Origin: Primulina eburnea
Taxonomy: Eukaryota > Streptophyta > Magnoliopsida > Lamiales > Gesneriaceae
Assembly: GCF_022965805.1 (NCBI RefSeq)
Contig: NC_133114.1
Location: forward strand, 5,972,261 to 6,036,260
Length of the DNA stretch: 64,000 nt
Reading direction: 5' to 3'
Shown here piece after piece: positions 30,260 through 43,100 of this stretch (position 1 is its first letter; each line of letters begins with the position of its first letter). The notes beneath the pieces are model-generated. The model saw only the letters and a program-made list of their open reading frames with translations. It was not told the DNA's origin and searched no databases. Made by a program: the position numbers and the translations under genes.

Positions 30260-31036
30260 AACTCCGATGGAAACAATATTGAAGAGGTTTCAGTCATTTC
30301 AACCGCCGATTCTGAGGGGTACTGAGCATCTGATGATTGTGAGAGTTGGCTGAATGATATTAAAGTTCTGTTTGATGCACTTGATTACTCAGATGAACGT
30401 CGAGTTAGATTGATTGGACACCAGTTATACGAGGTCGCAAAGAGTTGGTGGATCGCAACCAAAGAAGCATTAGAACAGCAGGGTATCGTGATTACATGGA
30501 AAATCTTTAAAACTGAGTTTCATAAAAGATTTCTCCCCGTATCGTACCGACAAGATAAGAGTACAGAGTTTGCCAACTTTATACAGGGCCAGCTGAATAT
30601 TGAAGAATATGTGGCAAAATTCTCTACCTTACTACGTTTTGCTTCTCAGGTGGCTGGGAATGATAAAGCTGTAGTTGATCAGTTCATCAACGGATTGAAT
30701 CATGAAATATCTGCATTGGTAAATTTGGAACGACCCCATTATTTTGTTGACGCCTTGAATAGGGCAAAGAGAGCTGAGGCAAGTTTGATACAAAAACGAG
30801 AAATGTCGTATGTTGCTCACCCCCAGAAACAACTTCCAGCTCAATTCGTGCAATCACCGTCTAGATTTGATAGGGGCAGTAATAGTTGGGGAAAGAAAGA
30901 TTTCCTGAAAGCTCACAAGAAACAGTTTAAGAAGTTAGGGAGTGGTTCGTCGAGCTCCAGTAGTTCTAGCCCGAGTTATACAGGAGTTTATTGCAGAACT
31001 TGTGGAGGAAGACATTCCACAGAGCAATGCCAATGA
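30260..31036 (+). pseudogene. gag: gypsy G gag
   Basis: Coding similarity begins near 30260 (METILKRFQSFQPPILRG), shifts frame near 30340, then runs open from about 30350: RRVRLIGHQLYEVAKSWW, FHKRFLPVSYRQDKSTEF, GNDKAVVDQFINGLNHEI. This is the retrotransposon gag domain. A Ser-rich run and CRTCGGRHSTEQC, a shortened zinc-knuckle-like block, precede the TGA at 31034. In gypsy J the matching block is followed by a second, complete CCHC knuckle, so the G gag ends early. Gag forms the particle shell. This copy is likely dead. Confidence 0.8.
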
Positions 31037-31059
31037 GTACTTGGTAGTTTCCACATCTG

Positions 31060-33790
31060 CAGACATTCGGGACATTTTTCTAGAGTTTTTCCACAGAGAG
31101 GTTCCCGTAGATCTCAGGGAGCAGAATCATCTGGACCAATGACACCGCCTGATAGACAATCACCGGTTGCTCATTTTTTCCTACCACCGATGACTCCTCA
31201 ATCACAACCAAGGCCAGAACACACCTGACGAGGTAGTGGCAGGTACTTAATTACTGTATGGTTATTTTGCATATGTATTGATAGATACTAATGCACTCCA
31301 TACGATTCTTCTTAAATGAATTGCATTGATATATGCTTTGAGTATTGAGTTATTATATGTTGTAGTATTGATCTATGCTCTGTTTGAGAGAGGTTTTGCA
31401 TCAGTGACATCAGTTAGACCTTGTATAGTACAGTATGACAGATATGATATTGAGTTAGATTATATTGTACTTGAGTTATCCAATTTCGATTTTATTATCG
31501 GTACTGATATGTTAACCAAGTACAAAGTTACCGTTGATTTTTCCAGAAGATTGAAAGATTTAGATAGATATGATTTATGAATGGAAATTACGGTAAGAAT
31601 TCTAGACTTAGAATTCCTTAGATATGAACGATGTTGAGGACTCGATTATTACGGAAAGGAACAGAGGGATTCCTTATGTATTCAGTCGACATATTGAAAT
31701 AGAGTTTATTATTGGCGGATTTGCCAGAGATATATGAAATTATTGATGTTTTCTCATATGGGATTTCAGAATTGCTTCCAGTCAGAAAGATAGATTTCAG
31801 CATTGATTGCGTATCACGTACAGTTCTTATTTCTGAAATGCTGGACAGATAATACTGATTGAACTGAAAGACTTGAAAGATTAGTTAGAAGATTTCTAGC
31901 TGAGAGTTACATTGGATTGAGTGTTTATGTTTGGGATGCTCCAGCTATGTTTGTGGGTTGATGAACATGTGTTCAGAAGTATTCTTATGATTCTATGCTT
32001 GTTGTATCTATGGGGTTATTTTATCTATGATATCATAAGATATTGGAAGCATATGACTGATCAGATCGAACCTTAGAAAATTGTATTGCATATTATGTGA
32101 ATTGAAATGTTGTATACAAAAACTGTTGAAATGTGAATCTTGGCCGAGACTGATTGTATTCGGAACACGTTAGGTCCGAAGATAGTATATCAGTTGCTCT
32201 TAGCACAGTTGAAGTTGTGATCAGTGGCTAAAATCGATAGCATTGTCAGAAATTACAGTTTTATGAGTTTAGCATATCAGTATCGATGAGTAATGTTTTG
32301 AATCTGATTGAATATTATTGTTGTTCTGAATCCGTGTTTGAAACTGATATGAATCCGTGTTTGAAACAGATAGTAAACAGTGGAGAATTTATATTGTACA
32401 GTCTGAAACAGAGCTGATTTTGAGAATTAAAGCAGTTCAAAAAGTGGATCAGAATGTTCAGAACTCGATATCGACATCAGAGCAGGGCATCGATCAGAAT
32501 AACATGTTTGTGACAGTGTGTTATATGTTAATAATCGTTTGTGTGCCGAATATTTCAGATCTGAAACGACAGGTATTGTCTGAAGTGCACAATAATTAAT
32601 GCAATATTTATTCTGATGATTGAAAAGATAGTGTTAATTGAAACAGATGAGATTAGATATGGGTGAGTTTGTACTGAAACGTCTGAATTGCAGATATATG
32701 AAGACAAAAAGAAAGAAACCAGGAGATTGGTTATATAGCTTATCGATTCCTGAATGGAAATAGGATTACATTTCCAGGGATATCGTGATGAAGCTACCGC
32801 ATTCCTCTCGGAATTGAGCATTGATTGAGTTAGGAGTGACAGACTGACCTAGTTTGCGAGTGCTAGCTCGTACATAAAGACGTACAGATATGATTATATT
32901 ACTGAGATTTCTATTAGAAAAGTGATCAGATTACACAGAGTGTCGAGAGTTGAATTATATCAGACTGTGATGTTGGTTGACTTTGTACGTTTGGCAGAGT
33001 GTACAGCAAGAGTTGCGTACGAAGTTATATCTAAATATTGCATATCATTCACCGACTGACGGACAGTTAGAGTGGATTATCCAGATATTGAGAGATATGA
33101 TTAGAGCTGTAGTGCTTGATTTTAACACTAGCTGACAAGGTTCGTTGTCATTGTGAGAATTATCGTACAACCACTGTTATTAAACGAGTACTGAAATAAT
33201 ATCATTGAAGGATTATACGAAAAGAAGTGCAGATTCCTTTCTTTATTAGAATAATATCTCTAAGGTTCCTGAGATTGGACCTGATATGATTAGAGATGTG
33301 ACTGAAAAGCGAAGCTGATTCAGAAAAGAATAACGACAGCTCTGAATAGACAGATTGAATATGTCAACGTCAGATGATAACCGTTGGTATTTGATATAGG
33401 AGATTGAATATTAAATTGACTGAGATTAGACAGACTTAGTAGAAGATGATAGTGTTGATTTGTTATGAGCTGTTGATTGGTATATACGGAGATTGTATAG
33501 CCAGTATTTTAGGATTAATTCTATTAGAGTTATTTCGAGTTGTATTACGATATTATACTTCTTAAATTATTATTCCACATTAGAATCAGAATTCCGTGAA
33601 GGAAAGATAATTCAGAATCAAGACTATTCCGCTGTTGAAAGTTCAATGGAGTTGTCAGAATATTGAAGAAGCTACTTGGAAGAGAGAATCCGAGATGAGA
33701 CAGAGATTCCAGAATTGTTTTATTGAAGTGAGTTTTCTTATTGACTCTGTTATACATTTCCTTCTGAGATAATTTGATTGCCTAGGATTT
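31060..33790 (+). pseudogene. pol: gypsy G pol remnants
   Basis: Scattered fragments in several frames: a protease end (VQYDRYDIELDYIVLELSNF then IIGTDMLTKY, 31420-31530), a pre-RT fragment with DVFSYGISELLPVRKIDFS (31740-31800), the RNase H to integrase linker (PNISDLKRQVLSEVHNN, about 32540-32600), and integrase pieces with KPGDWLYSLSIPEWK (about 32715-32765). The catalytic RT block is not recognisable. Multiple stops and AT-rich drift indicate age. The 3' end still reads GGGGACGAAATC before the polypurine tract. Confidence 0.7.
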
Positions 33791-33810
33791 CGGGGACGAA
33801 ATCAGATCTT

Positions 33811-33823
33811 AGGGGGGGAGAAA
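33811..33823 (+). promoter_or_regulatory. polypurine tract of element G
   Basis: AGGGGGGGAGAAA directly before the 3' LTR. Confidence 0.85.
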
Positions 33824-35877
33824 TTTAATGCCCGAGATTTTATCACCGTAATTAGACATTGATTAATTGATAGAATTGAGATTTCATGAGCTAAAATAAG
33901 ACGTGAAAGGAGAAGCCGGGCGTTGGTGCATAACAAGCCAAGATTTTGGACAGAACTTCTGGCGCCCGAGCGGTAGAAAAGAACCGCCTGAGCGCCAGTG
34001 TCCAATAAGAGTAGGATCAGGACATAACATGTGGCACACGAGCGGTAGAAAGTTACCGCCCGAGCGCCAATGAATAATAAGTTAGGCATCCAGAAAGCAA
34101 GATCCGCGCTCGAGCGGTACTTCTTGACCGCCCGAGCGCCGACCGAAGTGTATGAAAAATGGGACACGTATCTTTACATGCAACTTCCTTCAGAATTGTT
34201 TAAAAAAAAAGGGAAAGAAGAAAGCTTCTGAATCATTACGCCTTTTCATTCGTAGAATTGTGGTTTCTGTAAAATCCGTCCGTCTGATTTTCAATCCGAT
34301 TTCGGTATCGTATTTCTATTTACGGGAGTTTCAACTGGACGTAAGTTTCTTACGTTTTTTATATAATTTGAAATTATGATACTGTCAGAATCAGATACGA
34401 TTGATATATGTTGTTCTTGACATAGTAGACATCGTATAATCGAAACCGGATTGAAGAACAGATACCGTATGAAATTGTTATGAATTTTCAGAGTTGATTT
34501 GATTGTGATTAGACCGATTTGATATTAGAATTATGTTGTTATCGATCATGAGATGTTGGGATTGATATTTGATTGATACGGTATTACTGAGTATATTGAT
34601 ATTATTCAGATTTAGATCAGATGAGTTTTTGATTCGTATATACTGATATTGTATTGACGGTATTGCGAGATTGTACATATTATTATGATCTGTTATTGTT
34701 AAGATTATGGGTTGTACTGATATTGATTATTAGCGGTGTTATTATATCTGTGATGTTGAAATTGACAGGGTTATTGAGATTATATTGTTATGCCGTCGAA
34801 ACATCAGTAGATTGATATTAATCATATTCGTTTTATTGAGATTGTATCGTTATATCATTGACATTGATCAGATTATGTCTTGATTTGCTTATTGATCAGA
34901 ACAGGTCTGGAATTGAGTAGTATGTTGATATTGTGCCTATTCGATATTGTCATTTCAGATTTGATATGGACAGATTTGACTTCGAGACTTCGACTTCGTC
35001 ATATCGAGAAGACAGAGGTATAAGTCAATGTGGTATCGGGAGATCGACTCGAGTATGAGATACTTGAATTTCCCTAAATCACATATTTATTATTATTGTG
35101 TTCATTGATTTGATTTGATATGCTTGTTCTATGAATGTATAGAAAGCAGGTATTAGTCGAGTGATCTTGTGACATAAGTGCCGATAGTGATGGAATCGTC
35201 ACTGACACATTGCACGTTGTCACAAGACAGTGATTTGGCGAAAGTGCCAAAGTCTGTGACGGATAGGTCAAGACACCGGATGTTTGGTTATATCGAAGTG
35301 GATAGAATTGGAATTTCTTCTATTACTGATGTTCGATATGGAATACCAACGTCTGGAAATCGGGATCCCTAGACTAGGATTGAGTCTAGTCTTAGACGTG
35401 GAGTTACGAGTCTGATTGATGATTTATATTGGTTATGTTTCAGATTTTGATACATATTACTGATATATGTTACATGCTTTTACATTGTTTATATGATTGC
35501 ATGTTTCGTTGATTTATACTGAGATATATTTCTCACCGGATTTATCCGGCTGTTGTCGTGTTTGTATGTGTGCATGGCAACAGGTGAGACATGATTGGGG
35601 TCGAGGAGATGAAGAGAGATCGTGATTAGAGTGGAGACTACGGACTTTGATTAGAGATAAGGTTTGGACACTTGATATTTAGTTGTTAAACCTTAGTTTG
35701 AATAATTGTATATAGTACAAGACTTGTACTTTAATACTGACATGAATAATAGAATGTATTACATTCATTCCGCATTTAATATTGTATTTTAAAAAAAATT
35801 TAGACCTTGTATATTATAATTGATTAAATTGTCCCAATGATGATTAAGAACATGATTAGCGTCCAAGTCCCCACAAA
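33824..35877 (+). repeat. 3' LTR of element G
   Basis: Starts TTTAATGCCCGAG, with the second base of an expected TG changed, and ends CCCCACAAA. About 2.05 kb. It contains a three-unit hairpin array (33958-34141) close to its start and a TCACCGGATTTATCCGG hairpin near its end, followed by AACAGGT. Confidence 0.78.
33958..34141. repeat. three-unit hairpin array in LTR G
   Basis: Each unit is CGAGCGGT, 6-9 bases, then ACCGCCCGAGCGCC or a near match, giving arms of about 10-14 bp. Units are at about 33961-33996, 34031-34065 and 34107-34141. Confidence 0.85.
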
Positions 35878-36700
35878 CTGAGTGTGAAATTGTCTTTCCA
35901 TATCTAGCCAGTTAATCACTAAATTTCTGGGAAGTGAGACATATCAAGCGAATGAAGTTCCTGTGAGGAAATTTACGAATAACTGCAACCTTAAATTGTT
36001 GATGTTCTGCAAGTTAGCTAGCTTCCCACACTATATGGTAAATATGGTTGTGTGTTCTATGTTGGACTGGTTGCCCTCCACAGAAAATAATATGAAGTCA
36101 TGAACCCTATAATCCCTAAGATACGAGTTAATCTGGATATGACTTGTGAAATTTTGGGCGGCCTATCTGCTTCAAGGTCAGCCAGCTCTTGAACAGTTTT
36201 CGTCACCATTTTTGAATCAATTATGTGGATGTTCTGAGCTGGGAGTAGATGATGATAATAATGTGCCCCGAGTTTGGAAACCTGCATCGAAACCAAGATT
36301 ATCTACTGGGAAACCCTCATCTACTCCTTGATAATCCATGTGTGTTGGTTTGTCATGTTGTACACTTACTTAACAAGTTGTTTTGAGCTCTCTACTCCAT
36401 GAGCACGTGGATATTGCTGGACTTTCCCACCTATAGACTCTTCTCTCATATGTGGTGGTGCATACCTCATCTCTTTCTAATTTGGGAAAATGAACTCTGG
36501 GTGGAGAAGACCGCCAGCCCTTTCCCTTCTTTTTATCTTGTGTTATGCTCTTCATGGGTTGACTGATTTAGTTGACCTAGGACTGTCTTCAAGCAATCAT
36601 ATATAGCTTTAAACGTTGCTTGTGATATCTTTTCAATTTTCATTTCAGTCAAATCTCCAATAAATGGTTTGAAATGTGAGCATATATTTTTGGAATACGA
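35878..36700. other. unassigned sequence, possible host gene remnant
   Basis: Non-repetitive in appearance. A plus-strand stretch at about 36140-36331 reads DDDNNVPRVWKPASKP, a wording that looks exon-like, but I cannot assign it. No complete gene is seen. Confidence 0.25.
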
Positions 36701-36708
36701 CCTGGATG

Positions 36709-37393
36709 CAATGTTTTAAATGACAGGAGGCGGTGGCGGGATAGTCGATGACCGCCTACCACCTCGACTGCCTAGGGGATTGAATTTTTTTAAATAATTT
36801 TTTACAAATAATTATTTATAATCACAAATATTCGTCATTTTTTTATGTAAGATATATAAGTAAATAATCAAACATAAAAAAAGCTTCGTACATTATAATA
36901 TTATCTAGATAATGTGCAAATAAATATATAAATGCAAACTAACATGCTAATTAATAAAGATTCATCATCATATTAATGTTATTATACTAACAAAATAGTA
37001 AAATTATTTTTTACCAAAAAACTAATTACTATCGTGCTATTACGCGGCGACGGCGACGGTGACAAACAGTTTGTGTGTGGGGCTTAGTGATGATAGCGAG
37101 AAAGAGTGAGAACCAAAAGATAAAAAAAAAAGAAAAAGAAAAATGGGGTGTGATTTAAATAATTAGGGTTTCGAGTTTTGAAATTAGTTAATTTTGACTA
37201 GGTTTTTAAAATTTATCGACTACAACTTAAAAATGTTGACATCTTCACATGGCCCGCCTGCTCGCCACCTACCCACCTCTCTCGACCGCCTGCCCCCAGC
37301 CGTATATCTTGAGCCGCCTAAAACAGCCGTCTCATGCGTAGGTGGGTGGTTGAGGGCCGCCTAGGCACCACCCCGACCACCATTAGAACACTG
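36709..37393. mobile_element. hAT-type MITE
   Basis: The ends read CAATGTTTTAAATG and, inverted, CAGTGTTCTAATGG, the usual hAT terminus. 8-bp flanks CCTGGATG (36701-36708) and CATGGATG (37394-37401) match at 7 of 8. Both subterminal regions are rich in GGCGG/CCGCC. It is 685 bp with an AT-rich centre and encodes no transposase. Confidence 0.82.
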
Positions 37394-37401
37394 CATGGAT
37401 G

Positions 37402-37887
37402 CAAATCCAACTCCTTGATCGGCTGTTCAGAAGTAGGTTGTTATGTTGGTGGAACTTGAATCTTTTTCCATACCCTTGATTGATTTTTATTTCCTTCTTG
37501 GTGGCATATTCGGGTCCCATGGAGCATGCCAAAAATTGTTTATAGAATATTTTGTGATGCGAGTGAGCCAGCTGTAGAGATGCACCAACTTGTGCGAAAA
37601 TAATGAAATATCTAACTTCTAAAATTCAAATGATAATGGATTCATAATTTGATCGTTCGTTCTAATCTACTAAGCTATTGTGATGTCAAAACTAAAGAAA
37701 ATAATGAAATTTGATGAAATAAAATCTCAATATGATTTTATATCCACAAATCAGTAAGAAATTACACAACATGACATTATAATCAAATAGTGCTGAAATA
37801 TAACATAAAAGATTCCTAATGCTATTCTGGAACGAAAAGTATAAAAAAATGTTTGTATTGTGACCAATATTTCTGCATAGAGTTGTC
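37402..37887. other. flank between the MITE and copia H, nothing recognised
   Basis: AT-rich, with short ORFs only. Confidence 0.3.
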
Positions 37888-37892
37888 GGAAT

Positions 37893-38352
37893 TTTTGGAT
37901 CAATTTATTTATATGGGCTTATATGTGAATAATTATGTGTTGTGGGTTGTCTATTAAGTTAAGCCCAAAATAAAGTGATCAATTAATGTTTCGGGTTATT
38001 GGGCTTTAATGTATCTAATGGGCTGTGGGCCTTTAATGTGTAGAGACATAAGTGTAATTTCTGTTTTTATGATGGGCTAAAACGGATATATCAGAAGATA
38101 TTATCTATAAATAAGGGTCATGGTCCCCAGATCTCGTGTTATCACTTTCACTATTCTCTCCCCCATTAAGAAAATAGTTCTGAAGAGAAACTAAAGGATT
38201 CTCTCAAAGAAAGAGCGCGTAGATTTGGAAGATCAAGACACGTTCTAAACAATTCAGGATTATGGCTTCAGGTACGCTTCCGCTTTAGTTTTCAGTCAAA
38301 TTATTAATGATTTATCATGATGGATTCTACGGTTTATGAGTTTTTCCCAACA
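37893..38352 (+). repeat. 5' LTR of copia H
   Basis: Starts TTTTGGATCAATT, where the 3' copy has TGTTGGATCAATT, and ends TTCCCAACA. It has TATAAATA at 38106-38113. Confidence 0.9.
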
Positions 38353-38354
38353 AG

Positions 38355-38367
38355 TGGTATCAGAGCC
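38355..38367 (+). promoter_or_regulatory. primer binding site of copia H, initiator Met tRNA
   Basis: TGGTATCAGAGCC, two bases after the 5' LTR. Confidence 0.95.
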
Positions 38368-39400
38368 ATTCATGTTTGAATCATTGAGATTTGTTTAAAG
38401 TTTTTGGATACTATTTGGATCCAGATCTGAAAAATAAAATTTTGTTTAAAATTTTTTTGATATGGCTTCAGATCTGGAAAATATATTGATATGTTTTCAG
38501 ATCTGAAAATATTTTGATACGGTTTTAGATCTGAAAATTTTTTTTGAAAAGATTTCAGATCTGGAAAATATTTTGGTGGAAAACCAAATCTTTTAAAGTT
38601 TCAGTTTTGGTAAAAAAGATTTGGTTGTAAAATATAAGGATTTGGTATAAGATTTCGATTTTCCTTCCAGTTTTTGTTCAAGAAAATATTTTTGAGGAAA
38701 ATCGAAAATTCGGATAAAATTTTTTTTTCTAAAAAAAAAAAAAATACAGATTCGGGTCGGGTCGTACGCACCCGGTCCGACCCGAACCGTACGGATCCGG
38801 GTCGACAGGCCCGGGTCGATCCGAACTGTACGGATTCGGGTCGGGTCGTACGGAACCGGGCCGACCCGACCCGTACGGAATTCCCGGAAAAAACGTAATT
38901 TTTTTTTTCGTTTCAGATTTATTCGGTTAAGGTTAAATTTTCATTAATTCAAATAATGATAAGGTTATATGTATTTTTAGAATTGATTAATTGAGATAAA
39001 ATGTCGCCAAAGTGACCTCTTTTATGGAAATTAATTTTATTTTGAAATACAAAAGGATTTTGGGTATATGTGATTTATATGAATATTGATCGGCCCAAAG
39101 GAAGGTTAATATTTAATATAATCACATATGTAATTGTGGTGGTAAACATGCGATAGTTGTTCGGTTTTTCATGTGAATAATAAATCGGCCCAAAGGAAGG
39201 TTATTATTTGACATGATAGTTACTATCAGTGTTTGACTGCTGCGTCAGGATATCACTTACAAATTAATCTTTTGTCCAAAGATGAAACATTAATGGAGTG
39301 CTCGATATTCTGTTTATTGGGGTTTACATTATTTGAATTTATTGATTATTTTATTTGGATATTTGGTTGAGCATGTATGTTTTGTTTTTGTTCTCTGTTC
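38368..39400 (+). promoter_or_regulatory. long leader of copia H with two repeat systems
   Basis: About 1 kb of noncoding leader. It has repeated AGATCTGAAAA blocks (38420-38570), a GC-rich inverted-repeat array (38751-38885) in an otherwise AT-rich stretch, and two copies of ATCGGCCCAAAGGAAGGTTA about 95 bp apart (39089-39110 and 39184-39204). Confidence 0.6.
38751..38885. repeat. GC-rich inverted-repeat array in copia H leader
   Basis: Alternating GGTCGGGTCGTACG and CGACCCGAACCGTACGG-type segments can pair with one another: GGGTCGG/CCGACCC and CGTACG recur at least four times within 135 bp. Confidence 0.8.
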
Positions 39401-40190
39401 AGATTTGACTCCTGCAAATATTCATTCCAACATAAATTCTATTCCTATGTTAAATGGCTCGAATTTTAAATCGTGGCAAGAGAATTTGTTGATAGTTCTC
39501 GGAGTCATGGATTTAGACCTTGCGATAAGGATTGACTCTCCTCCCGCCATTACAGATAAGAGTACCTCTGATGAAAAGAGGGAGTTTGAAAGGTGGGAGA
39601 GATCGAATCGCATGTGTATGATGATCATGAAAAATGCCATTCCAGAAACATTCAGGGGCACAATATCTAGCGACATTGCTACAGCTAAGGCTTTCCTTCA
39701 AGACCTCGAAAAGAGGTTTGCTAAAAGTGAAAAGTCTGAAATTGGTACACTTTTGGCAAGCCTAGTTTCAATGAGGTACAAGTGTAAGGGCAACATCAGG
39801 GAATACATTATGGGAATGTCTTATCTTGCTTCAAAATTGAAAGCACTGAAGCTTGACCTCTCTGAGGACTTGCTGGTGCATCTGGTTTTGATATCTCTTC
39901 CTCCTCAGTTTAACCAGTTCAAGGTGAGCTATAACTGTCAGAAAGAGACTTGGTCTCTGAATGAGCTCATCTCGCACTGTGTACAGGAAGAGGAAAGGTT
40001 GAAGCAAGACAAGACTGAAAGTGCTCATTATGCCTCTACCTCGAAGGACAAAGGAAAGAAAAGGAAGGATAAGGAAGCTGCGGATACACAGCCTCCGAAG
40101 AAACAACAGAAGAATCCTAGTGATTCACAAGTTCTGGTTGTTTTTTCTGTGGCAGTGATGGGCATATGAAGAAGCAATGCAGTAATTATC
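39333..40190 (+). pseudogene. gag: copia H gag
   Basis: Coding similarity starts near 39410 (NIHSNINSIPMLNGSNF), with the copia gag core KSWQENLLIVLGVMDLDLAI, IMKNAIPETFRGTIS and LLVHLVLISLPPQFNQF. A lysine-rich stretch follows. The zinc knuckle CFFCGSDGHMKKQC is readable at about 40145-40190 but lies in a frame shifted relative to the rest, so an indel near 40140 separates it. The upstream part of the open frame (39333-39405) reads as hydrophobic leader sequence and is probably not gag. Gag packages element RNA. Confidence 0.85.
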
Positions 40191-43100
40191 ACGCTTGGCG
40201 TGCTAAGAAATGTATGCTTCTGAATATGGTTTGTTCTGAGGTTAATTTAACTTCAGTGCCTAGACACACGTGGTGGATAGATTCTGGAGCAACAACTCAC
40301 ATCAGTGTGTCTATGCAGGGTTGCCTGATTGCCGAAAACCAAGTGATGCTGAAAGATTCATCTATGTTGGTGACGGCAACAAAGTTGAAGTTGAGGCAAT
40401 AGGAAAATTTAGATTATTGTTAAAGACTGGAATATATTTGGATCTTTATGAAACATTTGTTGTGCCGTATTTTAGACAGAATTTGATTTCCATTTCTGCA
40501 TTGGACAAATTTGGTTATTCTTGTTCTTTTGGAAATGGAATATTCAGTTTGTTTCTCGATTCAAAATTGGTTGGTTCTGGTTCTTTATCAGGATACGATA
40601 ATCTTTATTCTTTGGATATTGCTTCATTTAATGAATCCATGCAAACAAATAGAGGCACTAAAAGAAAATTAACCTGTGAGAATTCAGCTGCGTTATGGCA
40701 CAAAATATTGGGTCATATTTCTAAAAAGAGAATAAGGAGACTCGTGTCAGACGAAATTCTCGAACCTTTAGATTACACAGATTTTAATAATTGTGTTAAT
40801 TGTATAAAGGGAAAACAAACCAACAAAAGGAGATTTGAAGCCAATAGGTGTTCAGGCGTCTTAGAACTTATACATACTGATATTTGTGGACCATTCTCTT
40901 CGGCTTCTTGGAATGGTCAACAATATTTTATAACGTTCACAGACGATTTTTCAAGATATGACTTCATTTATCTCATTCATGAAAAGGCACAGTCATTGGA
41001 TGTGTTCAAAAACTATAAAGCTGAAGTTGAAAATCAACTTGGCTTAAAGATTAAAAGCGTTAGATCTGACCGTGGTGGTGAATACTATGGTAGATATGAC
41101 GGTTCAGGTGAACAACGTCCAGGACCTTTTGCTAGATTCCTAGAGGAATGCGGTATTGTCCCACAGTACACTATGCCGGGTTCGCCCACTATGAATGGTG
41201 TTGCTGAAAGACGAAACAGAACGCTTAAGGACATGGTGAGGAGTATGATCAGTCATTCTACCTTACCAGAATCACTCTGGGGAGAAGCACTAAAGACCGC
41301 AGCATATATCCTTAACAGGGTTCCAACTAAGGCAGCGACCAAAATCCCTTATGAACTTTGGACGGGTAAAAAGCCCAGTCTTAAGCATCTGCACGTTTGG
41401 GGATGTCCAGCTGAGGCAAGGCCTTACAAGCCTAATGAAAAGAAACTGGACTCAAGGACGGTTAGTTGTTATTTTATTGGATACTCTGAAAGATCCAGGG
41501 GGTACAAGTTTTATGATCCCACAAGTAAGTCAATTTTTGAGTCGGGAAATGCCCGGTTCTTTGAGGATGTTGAGTTTGCGGGGGGAGATAAAGTCAGGGA
41601 TATTGTCTTTGAAGAGGAATATGTAAATATTCCCACAGGTGTCTTGGACATTGATCAGGATCATATTCCTCACTTTGACCAAGACACAATACAGGAAGAC
41701 AATATTAGAGATCCTCCCATTCCAGATGAACAAACTCAAGCACCTCCAGAACCTATGCCATTAAGGAGATCCACTAGAGAGCGGAGAAATGCAGTGCCAG
41801 ATGATTACATTGTATTTCTTCAAGAACATGAGGCAGACGTTGGATTGATGGAGGATGATCCTATTAACTTCCGTCAAGCCATGGAAAGTTCTAACTCTCA
41901 AAAGTGGAATGATGCCATGAATGAAGAGATAAAGTCCATGAAGGACAATGACGTATGGGATCTTGTCCCATGCCTAAAGGTACGAAGCCCATTGGTTGCA
42001 AATGGATATTTAAAACCAAGAGGGATTCGAAAGGCAATGTAGAAAGATATAAGGCTCGTCTTGTCGCTAAAGGCTTTACACAGAAAGAAGGCATTGATTA
42101 TAAAGAGACTTTTTCTCCGGTTTCTTCGAAAGACTCTTTAAGGATTATAATGGCTTTGGTGGCGCATTTCGATCTTGAGCTTCATCAGATGGATGTAAAG
42201 ACTGCTGTTTCTAAATGGTGACATTGATGAAACGATTTATATGGTGCAGCCAGAAAATTTTGTGTCCAAAGACACAAATAATATGGTTTGCAAATTAAAG
42301 AAATCCATCTATGAGCTCAAGCAAGCATCTCGACAATGGTATTTCAAATTTCATCAAGTGATCATCTCGTTTGGTTTTGAGATGAATTTGGTCGATGATT
42401 GTGTGTACCATAATTTCAGTGGGAGTAAGCATATTTTTCTGGTTTTATATGTTGATGACATTCTGCTCGCTAGCAACGATATAGAGTTGTTGCATGAAAC
42501 CAAGAGATTTCTAGCTAAGAATTTTGAGATGAAAGATCTTGGTGATGCATCTTTTGTACTGGCTATTCAGATACATCGGGATCGTTCTCGGGGTATTCTT
42601 GGATTATCTCAGAAAGGCTATATCGAGAAAGTTCTCAAGCGATACGGGATGCAAGATTGTAAACCAACAGATACCCCTGTGGCTAAGGGAGACAAATTTA
42701 GTCTCAAACAATGCCCAAAGAATGATTTTGAGGAAAAAGAAATGCAGAAGGTTCCCTATGCATCTGCAGTGGGGAGTCTGATGTATGCTCAGGTTTGTAC
42801 ACGTCCAGATATTGCGTACGTGACAGGAATGTTGGGACGATAATTAAGTAATCCAGGAGTGGAACATTGGAAATCAGTCAAAAGGGTTTTACGGTACTTA
42901 CAGAGAACAAAAGATTACATGCTCATATATCGGAGGTTGGATCAGCTTGAGATCACTGGGTATACTGACTCCGATTTTGCTGGATGCCAAGATAGTATGA
43001 AATCTACGTCGGGCTATATCTATCTCCTTGCTGGAGGTGCCATTTCTTGGAAGAGTGCTAAACAGTCACTTATAGCCTCTTCCACCATGGCAGCTGAATT

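Larger units (their letters stand above)
29212..35877 (+). mobile_element. Ty3/gypsy element G, decayed, 5' LTR truncated
   Basis: About 719 bp at 29212-29930 match the last part of the complete 3' LTR (35160-35877), so the 5' LTR has lost its first two thirds. A primer site follows (29933-29944), then a partly intact gag (30410-31036), remains of protease, RT and integrase, a polypurine tract (33811-33823) and the 3' LTR. The internal region is much shorter than a full gag-pol and is full of stops. Confidence 0.85.

Noticed and set aside
35878..36700. Host gene exon
   Set aside because: One stretch looks exon-like but has no recognisable domain or clear splice structure; left as unassigned.
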